DNA of 64,000 nt from Pandoraea pneumonica (GCF_902459645.1 NZ_CABPSK010000005.1:186001-250000); one strand, 5' to 3'. Positions 46,678-58,904 are shown, counted from the stretch's first letter. A program made the numbers and translations. The notes: generated by a model from the sequence alone, not told the origin.

Positions 46678-47808
46678 TTATTGCGCGATCTCGTCGAGCA
46701 CCTTCGCCAGACTCTCGACTGTGCGCTCGCGGTTGTGGAGCTTTTCCAGCCCGAACAAGCCGAGTCGGAACGTCTTGAAGTCTGCCGGTTCGTCGACCTG
46801 AAGCGGCACACCCGCGCCGATCTGCATGCCCTGCACGACGAACTTCTTGCCGGTGTGAATGGCGTCGTCGTCCGTGTAGCTCACGATCACGCCCGGGGCT
46901 TCGAAGCCCTTCGCCGCCACGCTGCGGTATCCCTTTTCAGCCAGCAACGCACGCACCTTGTCGCCGAGCGCTTGCTGTTCATCGCGAACCTTTTCGAAAC
47001 CGTAGGCTTCGGTTTCGAGCATGACGTCGCGCAATACCTTCAACGCATCGGTCGGCATCGTCGCGTGATACGAGAAACCGCCTTTCTCGTACGCCTGCAT
47101 GATTTGCAACCACTTGCGCAGGTCGCACGAGAAGCTGGTGCTGGTGGTGGTTTCGAGTTTCTCCAGCGCCGCTGCGCTGAGCATCACCAGTGCACAGCAC
47201 GGCGATGCGCTCCAGCCCTTTTGCGGGGCGCTGATCAGGATGTCGACGCCCGAGGCTTCCATGTCGACCCAGATCGTGCCGGACGCAATGCAGTCGAGCA
47301 CGAACAGGCCGCCGACCGCATGCGTGGCATCGGCCACGGCGCGCAGATAGCCATCGGGCAGCAGAATGCCGGAGGCGGTTTCGACGTGCGGCGCGAACAC
47401 CATCTCGGGCTTGTGCTCGCGGATGGCGGCGACCACTTCCTCGATGGGGGGCGGGGCATAGGCGGCCTGACGGCCTTCGGTGACGGGACGTGCCTTGAGC
47501 ACTTCGGTGCTGGCCGGAATCCCGCCCATGTCGAAAATCTGACTCCAGCGATAGCTGAACCAGCCATTGCGAATGACCAAACATCGCTTGTTCGTCGCGA
47601 ACTGGCGCGCCACGGCCTCCATGCCAAACGTGCCGCTGCCCGGCACGATGATCGCGGCCTGCGCGTGATACACGGTTTTCAGCACCCGCGAGATGTCGCG
47701 CATCACGCCCTGAAAGGCTTGCGACATGTGGTTGAGCGCCCGGTCGGTGTAGACCACCGAGTATTCCAGCAGGCCATCGGGGTCCACCGTCGGGATAAGG
47801 CTGGTCAT
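46678..47808 (-). CDS. Class V aminotransferase (alanine-glyoxylate aminotransferase family)
   Basis: This 376-residue PLP enzyme belongs to the alanine/serine-glyoxylate family. IIVPGSGTFGMEAV near residue 53 binds the cofactor phosphate, VLDCIASGTIWVDME contains the PLP-ring aspartate, and the Schiff-base lysine is K197 in SAPQKGWSA. AGGAG precedes the ATG. It is convergent with matB and separate from it in transcription. Substrates could be alanine, serine or 2-aminoethylphosphonate with glyoxylate or pyruvate; sequence alone does not decide. Confidence 0.9.
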   Translation of the reverse strand: MTSLIPTVDPDGLLEYSVVYTDRALNHMSQAFQGVMRDISRVLKTVYHAQAAIIVPGSGTFGMEAVARQFATNKRCLVIRNGWFSYRWSQIFDMGGIPASTEVLKARPVTEGRQAAYAPPPIEEVVAAIREHKPEMVFAPHVETASGILLPDGYLRAVADATHAVGGLFVLDCIASGTIWVDMEASGVDILISAPQKGWSASPCCALVMLSAAALEKLETTTSTSFSCDLRKWLQIMQAYEKGGFSYHATMPTDALKVLRDVMLETEAYGFEKVRDEQQALGDKVRALLAEKGYRSVAAKGFEAPGVIVSYTDDDAIHTGKKFVVQGMQIGAGVPLQVDEPADFKTFRLGLFGLEKLHNRERTVESLAKVLDEIAQ

Positions 47809-47975
47809 GTTTGTCTCCTGTTTGCGTTCTGCGTGTGCGCCATCCTACCCCGAATGGCTGGGGTGACGAAACCCGAGTGACCACGGGGGAGGGCTGGTGC
47901 AAGGATTTGGCGCATGCGACGTAAAATACGCAAAACGCAGTAACTCCCCATTTTGCAAAGGTAAAGCGGCTTCCG

Positions 47976-50423
47976 GTGGATCGACAGCACGGTTTTCTCC
48001 TGACACGGCATTGGCGCGACACGCCCGCCGGCACCGAAGTCGAGTTCTGGCTTGCCACCGACGACGGTCCGCAGCGCGTGCGGCTGCCCGTGCAGACGAA
48101 CGTCGTTTTCGTGCCCGCCGAGCAGCGGGCCCGCGTGGAGGCGTTGCTGCGCAATGAGGGCGCGTCGGCGCAGTATGAATTGCGGGAGCTTGCGCTAACC
48201 GACTTTCACCGCCGCCCGGTGCTCGGGGTGTACTGCCGTCATCAACGGCCGTTGCTCAAGCTGGAGCCGCTGCTGCGTGGCGCGGGTATCGATGTGTATG
48301 AAGCGGATATTCGTCCGCCTGAGCGCTTTCTGATGGAGCGCTTCATTACCGCGCCGGTGGAGTTTGCGGGGCAATCGGAGCAATCGGATCACGCGGGGCA
48401 GGCGACGCAGGCGAATCAAGCGGATCAAGCGGGGCAGACGCGGGCGAAGGATGCGACTCCGCGCGACGGCAGCGTCATCACCGACGTCAAGATGAAGCCC
48501 GCGCCGAGTTACCGGCCCGCGCTTCGCATGGTGTCGCTCGATATCGAGACGACCATCCACGGCGAGTTGTACTCGATTGCGCTCGAAGGCTGCGGGCAGC
48601 GTCAGGTGTTCATGCTTGGTCCACCGAATGGCGACAGTGGCGATATCGACTTCGCGCTGGACTATCGCGAGACCCGCGCGCAACTGATCGAAAGCCTGAA
48701 CGACTGGCTGGCGCGCCATGACCCCGATGCGATCATCGGCTGGAATCTGGTGCAGTTCGATTTGCGCGTGCTCAATGAGAGCGCGACGCGCTTTCAGGTG
48801 CCGCTGCTGCTCGGGCGCGGCAATACGCCGCTGGAGTGGCGCGAGCATCGCAATCACTTCTTCGTGAGTGCGCCGGGGCGCGTGTTTATCGACGGTATCG
48901 AGTCGCTGCGCTCGGCGACGTGGACCTTTCCGTCGTTCAGTCTGGAGAACGTGGCGCAGACGCTGCTGGGCGAAGGCAAGGCCATCGATACGCCATACGA
49001 GCGCATGGCCGAGATCGACCGGATGTTCGCGCAGGACAAGCCCGCGCTGGCGCGCTACAACTTGAAAGATTGCGAGCTGGTCACGCGTATTTTTGCGAAG
49101 ACCGGTCTCATCGCGTTCTTGCTCGAACGCTCCGCCGTGACCGGATTGGCGCTCGATCGCAGCGGCGGGTCGGTCGCGGCGTTCACGCATCTGTACATGC
49201 CGCTGATGCATCGACAAGGCTATGTCGCGCCCAATGTCGGTGACGTGGAAGGGGCGGCGAGCCCGGGCGGCTTCGTGATGGATTCCCGCCCCGGCTTGTA
49301 CGACTCGGTGCTGGTGCTCGATTACAAGAGCCTGTATCCGTCGATCATTCGCACGTTTTTGATCGATCCGGTGGGGCTGGTCGAAGGCATGCACCGCCCC
49401 GGGGATGAGGATTCGGTGCCGGGTTTTCTCGGCGCACGGTTTTCTCGTACGCGGCACTGTCTGCCTGCGATCGTTCGGCAAGTCTGGCAGGGGCGTGATG
49501 AAGCAAAACGCGAGAAGAACGCGCCGTTGTCGCAGGCGCTGAAGATCATCATGAATGCGTTTTACGGCGTGCTGGGATCGAGCGGCTGCCGTTTCTTCGA
49601 TCCGCGTCTGGCGTCGTCGATCACGATGCGCGGGCACGAAATCATGCGCAAGACGCGCGAGCTAATTCAGGCACGCGGTTATCAGGTGATTTACGGCGAT
49701 ACCGACTCGCTGTTTGTGTGGCTGCGTGTGCAGCGCACCGAGGCGCAGGCCGAGGACATTGGACGCGCACTGGTCACGCATGTGAATGACTGGTGGCGCA
49801 CGCATCTGCATGAAACGTACGATCTGGAGAGTGCGCTGGAGTTGGAGTTCGATACGCACTATCGGCGTTTCCTGATGCCGACCGTGCGCGGCGCAGAGCA
49901 GGGCAGTAAGAAGCGTTATGCGGGGCTCGTCACGTTGCCGGATGGCAGTAATGATGTCGTCTATAAGGGGCTGGAGACGGTTCGCACCGACTGGTCGCCG
50001 TTGGCACAGCAGTTTCAGCAGGACCTTTATTCGCGAATATTCCGAGGCGAGCCGTATCGCGATTACGTGCGCGATTACGTCACGCGAACACTGGCGGGTG
50101 AGATGGATGATCGTTTGGTCTATCGCAAGCGATTGCGCCGCAAGCTGGGCGATTACGAGCGTAATGTGCCCCCGCATGTGCGAGCCGCACGTCTGGCCGA
50201 TGACTTCAATCGCAAGCACGGACGTCCGCCGCAATATCAGAACGGTGGCTGGATCAGCTACGTGATGACGACGGCCGGGCCGGAGCCGCTGGAAGACCGT
50301 CGCGCGGCGCTCGACTACGAGCACTATCTGGAGAGTCAACTCAAGCCCATTGCGGATGCGATTCTGCCCTTCGTGGGCGACGCGTTCGACGCACTGGTGA
50401 CGCGGCAGATGGGGTTGTTCTAA
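47976..50423 (+). CDS. polB: DNA polymerase II (family B) with low-complexity insert
   Basis: An 815-residue family B polymerase starting at GTG 47976, close to E. coli Pol II (783). Exo I is DIET at residues 189-192, Exo II is NLVQFD at 257-262 and Exo III starts at Y361 with D365. Polymerase motif A is [10 protein letters not shown] (449-458) and motif C YGDTDS (573-578). All catalytic acidic residues are present, so it should be an active proofreading polymerase used in replication restart and lesion bypass. Residues 131-160 are a Gln/Ala-rich low-complexity insert before the exonuclease domain. I see no LexA-like CTG-N10-CAG box upstream. Confidence 0.95.
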   Translation: MDRQHGFLLTRHWRDTPAGTEVEFWLATDDGPQRVRLPVQTNVVFVPAEQRARVEALLRNEGASAQYELRELALTDFHRRPVLGVYCRHQRPLLKLEPLLRGAGIDVYEADIRPPERFLMERFITAPVEFAGQSEQSDHAGQATQANQADQAGQTRAKDATPRDGSVITDVKMKPAPSYRPALRMVSLDIETTIHGELYSIALEGCGQRQVFMLGPPNGDSGDIDFALDYRETRAQLIESLNDWLARHDPDAIIGWNLVQFDLRVLNESATRFQVPLLLGRGNTPLEWREHRNHFFVSAPGRVFIDGIESLRSATWTFPSFSLENVAQTLLGEGKAIDTPYERMAEIDRMFAQDKPALARYNLKDCELVTRIFAKTGLIAFLLERSAVTGLALDRSGGSVAAFTHLYMPLMHRQGYVAPNVGDVEGAASPGGFVMDSRPGLYDSVLVLDYKSLYPSIIRTFLIDPVGLVEGMHRPGDEDSVPGFLGARFSRTRHCLPAIVRQVWQGRDEAKREKNAPLSQALKIIMNAFYGVLGSSGCRFFDPRLASSITMRGHEIMRKTRELIQARGYQVIYGDTDSLFVWLRVQRTEAQAEDIGRALVTHVNDWWRTHLHETYDLESALELEFDTHYRRFLMPTVRGAEQGSKKRYAGLVTLPDGSNDVVYKGLETVRTDWSPLAQQFQQDLYSRIFRGEPYRDYVRDYVTRTLAGEMDDRLVYRKRLRRKLGDYERNVPPHVRAARLADDFNRKHGRPPQYQNGGWISYVMTTAGPEPLEDRRAALDYEHYLESQLKPIADAILPFVGDAFDALVTRQMGLF
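48366..48455. repeat. Low-complexity repeat coding for Gln/Ala-rich insert in polB
   Basis: Short imperfect units such as CGGGGCA, AATCGGA, AATCAAGCGGA repeat across this 90-base stretch, encoding residues 131-160 ([19 protein letters not shown] type). It lies between the N-terminal domain and the exonuclease domain and keeps the frame. Confidence 0.6.
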
Positions 50424-50440
50424 ACGGACTTCAGAAATGA

Positions 50441-50467
50441 AAAACCGCCCGTGAGAGGGCGGTTTTT
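50441..50467. terminator. Terminator shared by polB and the convergent SIMPL gene
   Basis: AAAACCGCCC (50441-50450) and GGGCGGTTTT (50457-50466) form a perfect 10-bp stem with T-runs on both strands, placed between the two convergent genes. Confidence 0.88.
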
Positions 50468-50500
50468 CGTTACAGCTATCGCGGGTTTTTTGCCCAGCGC

Positions 50501-51208
50501 TTACTTCATTTGCACAGTGCCGGAGACGGTCACGGTGACTTGCGTCTTACCGCCTTCGAGTTGCATCGGCGGCGCAGCATCGGCGCTGGCAGCCATCGGG
50601 GCAGCCTTCATCGCATACATGCGCGGCATGATCGGCGCATTGGCACCGACTTGCACCTGGCGGATCGTGTAGCCGCCGTAGCCGAACGCCTTCGCGTTGC
50701 TTTGCGCCTGCTCACGGAATGCCTGGATGGCTTGGTTGGTCAACTCGGCCTGCGTCTTTTCCTGCGCTTCACGCGAGAGCGAGAACGAGATGCCGTTCAT
50801 CTGCATCTGGCTCGACAGGTCGCTCGCGAGACGCGATGCAGCACCGAAATCCTTCGACTTCAATTGCAACTCGGTGCGACCACGCCATGCGGTGATCTTG
50901 CCGTCGCGGTTGGTGGTCGGATACAGCGAGACGTTGCCGGTTTGCACTTCGACGGCGTTCTGCGCTTTGGCCTTGGTCATCGCGCTGTTGGCCTTTTGCG
51001 TGAGGTTGCGCGACACGGTTGCGGCGTCAGCGCCTTGCTCTTCGGCAGACATCGTGATGTGCACGGTGTCCTGATCGACTTCCTTCGTGGCGTGGGCTTC
51101 CAAGCCCAGCACGCCGGCAAGCTGACGGTTCGACTCATCGCCCGACTGGGCGTAAGCCGCGTTGGCGGCAGTCGCGATCAACAGGGCGGCAGCGAGAGAT
51201 TTGCGCAT
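50501..51208 (-). CDS. Periplasmic SIMPL-domain (DUF541) protein
   Basis: A 235-residue protein with a signal peptide (MRKSLAAALLIATAANAAYA). The SIMPL fold follows: LEAHATKEVDQDTVHITM at the start, SLYPTTNRDGKITAWRGRTE in the middle and a terminal strand VTVTVSGTVQMK. SIMPL proteins are widespread periplasmic or outer-membrane-associated proteins linked to oxidative-stress tolerance; biochemical role unknown. AAGGAC precedes the ATG. Confidence 0.88.
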   Translation of the reverse strand: MRKSLAAALLIATAANAAYAQSGDESNRQLAGVLGLEAHATKEVDQDTVHITMSAEEQGADAATVSRNLTQKANSAMTKAKAQNAVEVQTGNVSLYPTTNRDGKITAWRGRTELQLKSKDFGAASRLASDLSSQMQMNGISFSLSREAQEKTQAELTNQAIQAFREQAQSNAKAFGYGGYTIRQVQVGANAPIMPRMYAMKAAPMAASADAAPPMQLEGGKTQVTVTVSGTVQMK

Positions 51209-51357
51209 AGTTTGTCCTTTTTTGAATGTGAGTTCGCGTCTTGATGGCGAACGTTTGACCGGTTGCCGATGGACACCATAGAACAGAGGGGGTACGCACT
51301 ATGCGTTCATCGGCAACGTTATACAGACGCTATCGATGCAAAATTGGTTCCCAATCG

Positions 51358-51825
51358 CTATTTGAGTAAGTGCTTGCTGATGAACTTCCAATGCTCGGGG
51401 GCGACCGGCGTGATCGAGAGCCGGTTGCCGCGTGCGAGGACGAGCATGCCCTCGAGTTCAGGCGTCTCGCGCATCTCGGTGAGCGGCACGAGGCGCGTCT
51501 TGCGATCGAGTTTGACGTCGACGAGCAGCCAGCGTGGGGCGTCCGGTTTCGACTTCGGGTCGTAGTAAGGGCTCTTGGGGTCGAACTGCGTCGGGTCGGG
51601 GTAGGGCGTGGAGGCCACCGTGGCTAAACCCGCGATACCCGGCACCGCACAACTGGAGTGATAGAACAGAACGCCATCGCCAATGCGCATGTCGTCGCGC
51701 ATGAAATTGCGCGCCTGATAGTTGCGCACGCCGGTCCACGGCAAGGTGTGTTGTTTGGCGCTCGCGAGATCGTCGATGCTCGCCTCTTCGGGCTCGGACT
51801 TCATCAGCCAGTAGCGTTGCGTCAT
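51358..51825 (-). CDS. EVE-domain protein
   Basis: A 155-residue protein of the EVE/Thyn1 family. YWLMKSEPEEASIDDLA at the start, WTGVRNYQARNFMRDDMRIGD and VLFYHSS in the first third are the family motifs. The fold is PUA-like and binds modified bases; some members act in modified-DNA or modified-RNA recognition. The whole protein is one domain of normal size. Confidence 0.9.
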   Translation of the reverse strand: MTQRYWLMKSEPEEASIDDLASAKQHTLPWTGVRNYQARNFMRDDMRIGDGVLFYHSSCAVPGIAGLATVASTPYPDPTQFDPKSPYYDPKSKPDAPRWLLVDVKLDRKTRLVPLTEMRETPELEGMLVLARGNRLSITPVAPEHWKFISKHLLK

Positions 51826-51994
51826 GTCGGTGTCAGTTGTTTTTGTTGGCGGAACAGCCGATATCCTCGCATAACCGGCACGAATCTAAAGCATTTGTCA
51901 GCGATTGTGTGCCGCGCTGCGTCATTTGGACAATTCCTATACTATGCCTTTGTGAACTTCGTGTGACCTTTGTGAGCCTCAACATGTTCAACCC

Positions 51995-52008
51995 CCTATC
52001 GCGATAGG
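51995..52008 (+). promoter_or_regulatory. Palindrome overlapping the ribosome site of the diiron-protein gene
   Basis: CCTATCGCGATAGG is a perfect 14-bp palindrome. Its last bases are part of the AGGAG ribosome site of the gene at 52019, and as RNA it could fold into a 5-bp hairpin with a CGCG loop hiding that site. The core TATCGCGATA recurs upstream of gyrA at 54004. Confidence 0.45.
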
Positions 52009-52018
52009 AGTGTGTGTC

Positions 52019-52807
52019 ATGGCAGCAGAGCCGTCTGTTCGAACCAACGCGTTCATCTTCTATTCCCTTGCCACGGTGTCGTTTATCGAGACGAGCGTGC
52101 CGGAGTTCGTCTCCACGCTCAATCAGATGTATGGCGACGACGACGAGATGAAAACGTGGCTGCGCGATACCTGGCTGCCCGAGGAAGTCGAGCACGGGCG
52201 TCTGGCCAAGGACTACATTGCGCGCGTCTGGCCTGAGTTCGACTGGGCACCGGCATACGACGCGTTTCTTGCCCGCTATAAGCCCAAATGCGACGTGGAG
52301 CATATGCGGCCGTCATTGGCGCTCGAAGCGCTGTCACGGTGCGTGACGGAGACGCAGACGGCCATGATCTACCGTTGCCTCGAATCGTATATGCCGGTGG
52401 AAGAGCTCAAGCAAATGATGCACAAGCTGAGCAACGAGGAAGTGGGGCACTATCGGTATTTTCGTAAGACGTTCGACCGCTACAACGCGGTGGAGCAGCA
52501 TGGCGTCATCAGCCGTTTGCGCACGATGGTGGCGCGTAGCGAGTTGGTACGCGATGAGGACATCGCTTTCGCGTTCGAACCGCTCAACAACTTTTGGCGC
52601 TCGCCGCCGCCGTTCGAGACGATGACGTGGGAGGCGTTTCTCGCCATGTCGGGCGACGTTATGAAGCAATACATGCCGGTCGAGGCCGCCACCCGGATGA
52701 TGTTCAAGCCGTTGGAGACCGGGTCCTGGTGGCGCGACCGCCCGGTCAAAGCGCTGATGTCATTCATGGTCAAACGTCAGTACCCGCAGCTGGGCAGCGA
52801 AGCTTGA
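52019..52807 (+). CDS. Iron-containing redox enzyme / ferritin-like diiron protein
   Basis: A 262-residue helical protein. EEVEHGRLAKDY (near residue 57) and NEEVGHYRYFRKTF (near 142) are paired ExxH motifs of diiron helical-bundle proteins of the heme-oxygenase-like or ferritin-like type. The ATG at 52019 has AGGAG eight bases upstream. The substrate is unknown. There are no obvious operon partners. Confidence 0.75.
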   Translation: MAAEPSVRTNAFIFYSLATVSFIETSVPEFVSTLNQMYGDDDEMKTWLRDTWLPEEVEHGRLAKDYIARVWPEFDWAPAYDAFLARYKPKCDVEHMRPSLALEALSRCVTETQTAMIYRCLESYMPVEELKQMMHKLSNEEVGHYRYFRKTFDRYNAVEQHGVISRLRTMVARSELVRDEDIAFAFEPLNNFWRSPPPFETMTWEAFLAMSGDVMKQYMPVEAATRMMFKPLETGSWWRDRPVKALMSFMVKRQYPQLGSEA

Positions 52808-52858
52808 TGCGACTACGTGTCGCAGGGCAGCGGGAGTGTTGCTGAGCGATCGACGAAA

Positions 52859-52900
52859 AGCGACAGAGGCAAAGCGACAGAGGCAAAGCGACGTAGGCAA
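52859..52900. repeat. Three tandem copies of a 14-bp repeat
   Basis: AGCGACAGAGGCAA occurs at 52859-52872 and 52873-52886, then as AGCGACGTAGGCAA at 52887-52900, with a decaying fourth copy to 52912. It fills the gap between the diiron gene and the ompA-like terminator. No function is evident. Confidence 0.85.
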
Positions 52901-52911
52901 AGCGATGGACG

Positions 52912-52940
52912 AAAAAAAACCCCGCCGAGGCGGGGTTTTT
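52912..52940 (-). terminator. Terminator of the OmpA-family gene
   Basis: On the minus strand CCCCGCC-TC-GGCGGGG with flanking A/T runs is followed by at least eight T. It lies 18 bases past the stop. Confidence 0.9.
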
Positions 52941-52957
52941 CAATCGGAGAGCGAGAC

Positions 52958-53623
52958 TTACTTGCTCGTGCCGACCACTTCCACTTCCACGCGGCGATCC
53001 GGTGCCAGGCACGAGATCAGCTGAGTGCGGTTCTTCTGGTTGCAACCCGTGGTAACCGGGTTACGCTTGCCCTTGCCTTCCGTGTAGACACGGTTGGCTT
53101 CGACACCCTTGCTAACCAGGTAAGCCTTCACAGCTTGAGCGCGGCGCAGCGACAGACGGTCGTTGTACTTGTCCGAACCGATGCGGTCGGTGTAACCCGT
53201 GGCGACCACAACTTCCAGATTCAGAGCTTGGACCTTGCCTGCGAGGTCATCCAGCTTTTCCTTACCGGCCGGCTTCAGGATGGCTTTGTCAAAGTCGAAC
53301 AGTGCGTCGGCTTGGTACGTCACCTTTTGCGACTGGATGACCGGAGCGACCGGGGTCGGTGCCGGAGCCGGAGCCTGGGCGATGATCGAGCCGTCGCACT
53401 TGGCGTTGGCCGTCGCCGGGGTCCAGTAGGCATCGCGCCAGCACAGTTCGTCCGAACCGTTCTTCCAAACCCACTCGCCGCTGCCGTTAACCCAGTTGTC
53501 GTTGACTGCTTGTTTCGAGGCCGCGATCGGGCCCGGAGCGGTCTGGACGTAATTTTGAGCCATAGCCGAAGCAGCCATCACTGCGGTAGCTGCAACGATC
53601 GCGAGCTTAGCGAATTTATTCAT
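52958..53623 (-). CDS. ompA: OmpA-family outer-membrane protein
   Basis: A 221-residue precursor with a signal peptide (MNKFAKLAIVAATAVMAASAMA-QNYV). A Pro/Ala linker (APAPAPTPVAP) leads to the OmpA-like peptidoglycan-binding domain (about residues 105-216): FDFDKAILKPAGKEKLDDLA, GYTDRIGSDKYNDRLSLRRAQ and a CNQKNRTQLISCLAPDRRVE ending. The domain binds diaminopimelate in the cell wall. There is no full N-terminal beta barrel, so it is closer to the short Pseudomonas/Burkholderia OmpA-like proteins. AGGAGA precedes the ATG. Divergent from gyrA, as in related genomes. Confidence 0.92.
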   Translation of the reverse strand: MNKFAKLAIVAATAVMAASAMAQNYVQTAPGPIAASKQAVNDNWVNGSGEWVWKNGSDELCWRDAYWTPATANAKCDGSIIAQAPAPAPTPVAPVIQSQKVTYQADALFDFDKAILKPAGKEKLDDLAGKVQALNLEVVVATGYTDRIGSDKYNDRLSLRRAQAVKAYLVSKGVEANRVYTEGKGKRNPVTTGCNQKNRTQLISCLAPDRRVEVEVVGTSK

Positions 53624-54034
53624 ATTTCTCCTCTCGAAATGAGATTACCGCAGGTTTACTGCGAGCCTAGACGACGGAACCAAAGTCTTACATCGCTCGA
53701 AGTATAACATCGCCGAGTGCGCGAAAGCATGGCCCATGCACTTCGAATAATGTCTAACTTATGCCACGGCATTTTGCCATAGCGCTCCAGCCGCCCGCGA
53801 GAAAAAACCCAGGTTTGCCGCCCCTCATGACGCAGTTGTGGTTTGAGCGCAACACCTTTTAAGGCGCCTCGCCAACCGTTTCATTCATCTTCATTACGCG
53901 ACATTTTGGCGTCCACGACATGTCTTGTGCGCTGCATCACGCCGGTTTCGGATGCCAATAGCGGGCATGTTAGAATCGCAAGATCATATCGCTGGCAGCC
54001 GCCTATCGCGATAAGCGTTTGATAGACACGGATA
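53624..54034. promoter_or_regulatory. ompA / gyrA divergent control region
   Basis: A 411-base gap with no gene. TATACT read on the minus strand (53701-53706) is a good -10 for ompA. TAGAAT (53971-53976) is a possible -10 for gyrA, but the -35 is weak. The palindromic core TATCGCGATA at 54004-54013, 21 bases before the gyrA ATG, repeats the core at 51997-52006. Confidence 0.45.
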
Positions 54035-56656
<2,622 letters not shown>

Positions 56657-56812
56657 GGCGCCGTAACTGGCTGTAACCGTAACTCGTTGTAAGCTGTAGG
56701 TGCATTACCCCGAAAAGTCAGTAGAATCTGGCCCGATGCAGTGAAGTGCCCAGGCGAGGATGCATCTATTTATCGTCGGCGGAAGCTGGCGAATTTTGGA
56801 GTGACTATTACT

Positions 56813-57403
56813 ATGCAACACAACGTCAAGAAGTGGATGTGGCTGCTGTTGGCAGCCCCGGCAATGGCAATGGCTCAGGCCCCGGCGAGCGCTCCGCTGG
56901 ACGCTGACAAGAAAGCGGCCATCAAGGAACTGCTCGACGCGATTGACTCGAACAAGCTCGTGACGGCGATTGGCGAAGGCGCGCAGCAGCAAGCCAAGCA
57001 ACTGGCACCGCAAGTGCTGGAGCGCCAACTGGTCGAGAACAAGACGTTGAGCGATGCCCAGAAGCAAGCCATCGTGCCGACGCTGCAACAAAACTCGGTG
57101 CAGAAGCTGGTCGACGGCGCGGGTAAGGTCTTCACTTCGGACGCGTTCAAGAACGACGCGGTGCAAGCGCAGTACGCTGCCTATGGCAAGTACTACACGA
57201 CCGACGAAATCAAGGGTCTGACGGCGTTCTACAAGAGCCCGGTCGGCCAGAAGTACATCAAGGTGCAAGATCAGGTCGGCCAGGAAGTGGTTGGCGGTCT
57301 GATGCAGAAGTACATGCCGCAATCGATCCAGGCGACCAGCTCGCAAGCTGACCAGGAAATTGCTGCGGCGTCGAAGTCGGCAAAGGCTCCGGCCAAGAAG
57401 TAA
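56813..57403 (+). CDS. Periplasmic DUF2059 protein
   Basis: A 196-residue protein with a signal peptide (MQHNVKKWMWLLLAAPAMAMAQA). The DUF2059 helical core includes AAYGKYYTTDEIKGLTAFYKS and SPVGQKYIKVQDQVGQEVVG. The protein ends in a Lys/Ala-rich tail. I use ATG 56813 because it opens the signal peptide and has GGAG upstream; the frame reaches further up without one. The gene commonly sits between gyrA and serC in Burkholderiaceae. Its role is unknown. Confidence 0.85.
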   Translation: MQHNVKKWMWLLLAAPAMAMAQAPASAPLDADKKAAIKELLDAIDSNKLVTAIGEGAQQQAKQLAPQVLERQLVENKTLSDAQKQAIVPTLQQNSVQKLVDGAGKVFTSDAFKNDAVQAQYAAYGKYYTTDEIKGLTAFYKSPVGQKYIKVQDQVGQEVVGGLMQKYMPQSIQATSSQADQEIAAASKSAKAPAKK

Positions 57404-57434
57404 TTCCGGCCGATCCCCCAGGGATTGACCGATA

Positions 57435-57470
57435 ATGGCCGTTTGCGAGAGATCGCAAACGGCCATTTTG
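57435..57470 (+). terminator. Intrinsic terminator after the DUF2059 gene
   Basis: A perfect 15-bp stem AATGGCCGTTTGCGA (57435-57449) with TCGCAAACGGCCATT (57454-57468) and a GAGA loop, followed by a short T run (TTTTGC). Confidence 0.85.
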
Positions 57471-57617
57471 CATTGCATGGGCAAATCGGCATGACGTGCT
57501 CGGAATTGCCTGAAAGCCGATGCTTTCGCAGGGAATCTGGCCCAACGCCCGCACGGGACGGGCAACTGGCGGTATAGTTGGCCTTTACCGCTGCCGCGCA
57601 ACCGATTGACGCCAGAC

Positions 57618-57668
57618 GTGAAACGCAAGCCGCCCGGGTCCGAATCCGACGGCTTGCGTTTCACTTTT
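57618..57668 (+). promoter_or_regulatory. Terminator-like hairpin in the serC leader
   Basis: GTGAAACGCAAGCCG (57618-57632) pairs perfectly with CGGCTTGCGTTTCAC (57650-57664) over a 17-base loop and is followed by TTTTACC. It ends 16 bases before the serC ATG, so it can act as a terminator-attenuator or block the ribosome site. No alternative antiterminator or leader peptide was identified. Confidence 0.6.
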
Positions 57669-57684
57669 ACCGCAGCAAAACACT

Positions 57685-58800
57685 ATGACGCGCGCTTTCA
57701 ACTTTTCCGCCGGACCGGCGGCACTGCCCGCCGAGGTACTCACCCAAGCCGCCGAGGAAATGCTCGACTGGCATGGCGCCGGTATGGGCGTGATGGAGAT
57801 GAGCCATCGCGGCCGTGAGTTCATGAGCATCCTGGCGCAGGCGCAAGCCGATCTGCGCGAGCTGCTGGCCGTGCCTGATAACTACCGCATCCTGTTCATG
57901 CAGGGCGGTGCCCTCGCCGAGAACGCCATCGTCCCGATGAATCTGCTCGGCGGCGCTCGTGCCGGCGAGCGGCGCACGGCCGATTACGTCGTGACCGGAT
58001 CTTGGTCGGTCAAGTCGCAGAAAGAGGCGCGCAAGTACTGCGACGTCAATATCGCGGCAACCACGGAAGCTGAGAAGTTCACGCGCTTGCCGCAGGTCGC
58101 TGAGTGGCAATTGTCGAAGGATCCCGCGTACGTGCATATCTGCACGAACGAAACGATTCACGGCGTTGAATACTTTTGGACACCCGAACTGGCGGCGGCC
58201 GGCTTGCCTGCCGATACGCCGCTGGTGGCGGATGTGTCGTCGCATGTGCTCTCGCGTCCGATGGATGTCTCGAAGTTCGGCGTGATGTACGGCGGGGCGC
58301 AGAAGAACATCGGGCCGTCGGGCCTGACGCTCGTGATCGTGCGCGATGATCTGCTGGGCCGCTCGCTGCCGTTCACCCCGAGCGCGTTCGATTGGAAAAC
58401 GGTCGCCGAGAACGATTCGATGTTCAATACGCCGCCCACGTACGCGATTTACATCGCCGGGTTGGTGTTCCAGTGGCTCAAGCGTCAGGGCGGTTTGGCT
58501 GCCATGGACGCGCAGAACAAGGCGAAGGCCGAACTGCTTTACGGGTTTCTGGATGGCAGCGATTTTTATCGAACGACGGTCGAGAAGGACTGCCGCTCAC
58601 GCATGAACGTGCCGTTCTTCCTGCACGACGACGCACTCAACGAAGCTTTCCTGACCGGCGCTCGCGAGCGCGGTCTGCTGCAACTCAAGGGCCACAAGTC
58701 CGTGGGAGGCATGCGCGCCTCGATTTACAACGCGATGCCGCTTGCCGGTGTCCAGGCGCTGGTCGACTATCTGCGCGAATTCGAGCGCAGCCACGGCTGA
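57685..58800 (+). CDS. serC: Phosphoserine aminotransferase
   Basis: A 371-residue PLP enzyme forming phosphoserine, and in pyridoxal synthesis 4-phosphohydroxythreonine. It starts [15 protein letters not shown], with SHRGREFM near residue 42, FMQGGA near 71 and the Schiff-base lysine in [13 protein letters not shown] near 197. Normal length. It heads the serC-pheA-tyrA-aroA set. Its leader carries a strong hairpin. Confidence 0.96.
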   Translation: MTRAFNFSAGPAALPAEVLTQAAEEMLDWHGAGMGVMEMSHRGREFMSILAQAQADLRELLAVPDNYRILFMQGGALAENAIVPMNLLGGARAGERRTADYVVTGSWSVKSQKEARKYCDVNIAATTEAEKFTRLPQVAEWQLSKDPAYVHICTNETIHGVEYFWTPELAAAGLPADTPLVADVSSHVLSRPMDVSKFGVMYGGAQKNIGPSGLTLVIVRDDLLGRSLPFTPSAFDWKTVAENDSMFNTPPTYAIYIAGLVFQWLKRQGGLAAMDAQNKAKAELLYGFLDGSDFYRTTVEKDCRSRMNVPFFLHDDALNEAFLTGARERGLLQLKGHKSVGGMRASIYNAMPLAGVQALVDYLREFERSHG

Positions 58801-58904
58801 CGAGGGCAAATGGCCGGCGCAGGCATGTCCTCCCGAAATGTCGGCAGGCATGTTGCGCCGCGAGCTGCCTGACTATGTCCCATCGTAAAAAGACAACACG
58901 CTCC

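Noticed and set aside
46639-47880. 413-codon plus-strand open frame
   Set aside because: Antisense of the class V aminotransferase, which has an intact PLP-lysine motif.
51826-52018. Possible 6S RNA gene beside the EVE-domain gene
   Set aside because: 6S RNA often lies near EVE genes in this group, but this gap shows no large imperfect hairpin with a central bubble.
56705-57664. 319-codon minus-strand open frame opposite the DUF2059 gene
   Set aside because: The plus strand has a signal peptide and family motif; the minus frame is compositionally biased and covers a terminator.
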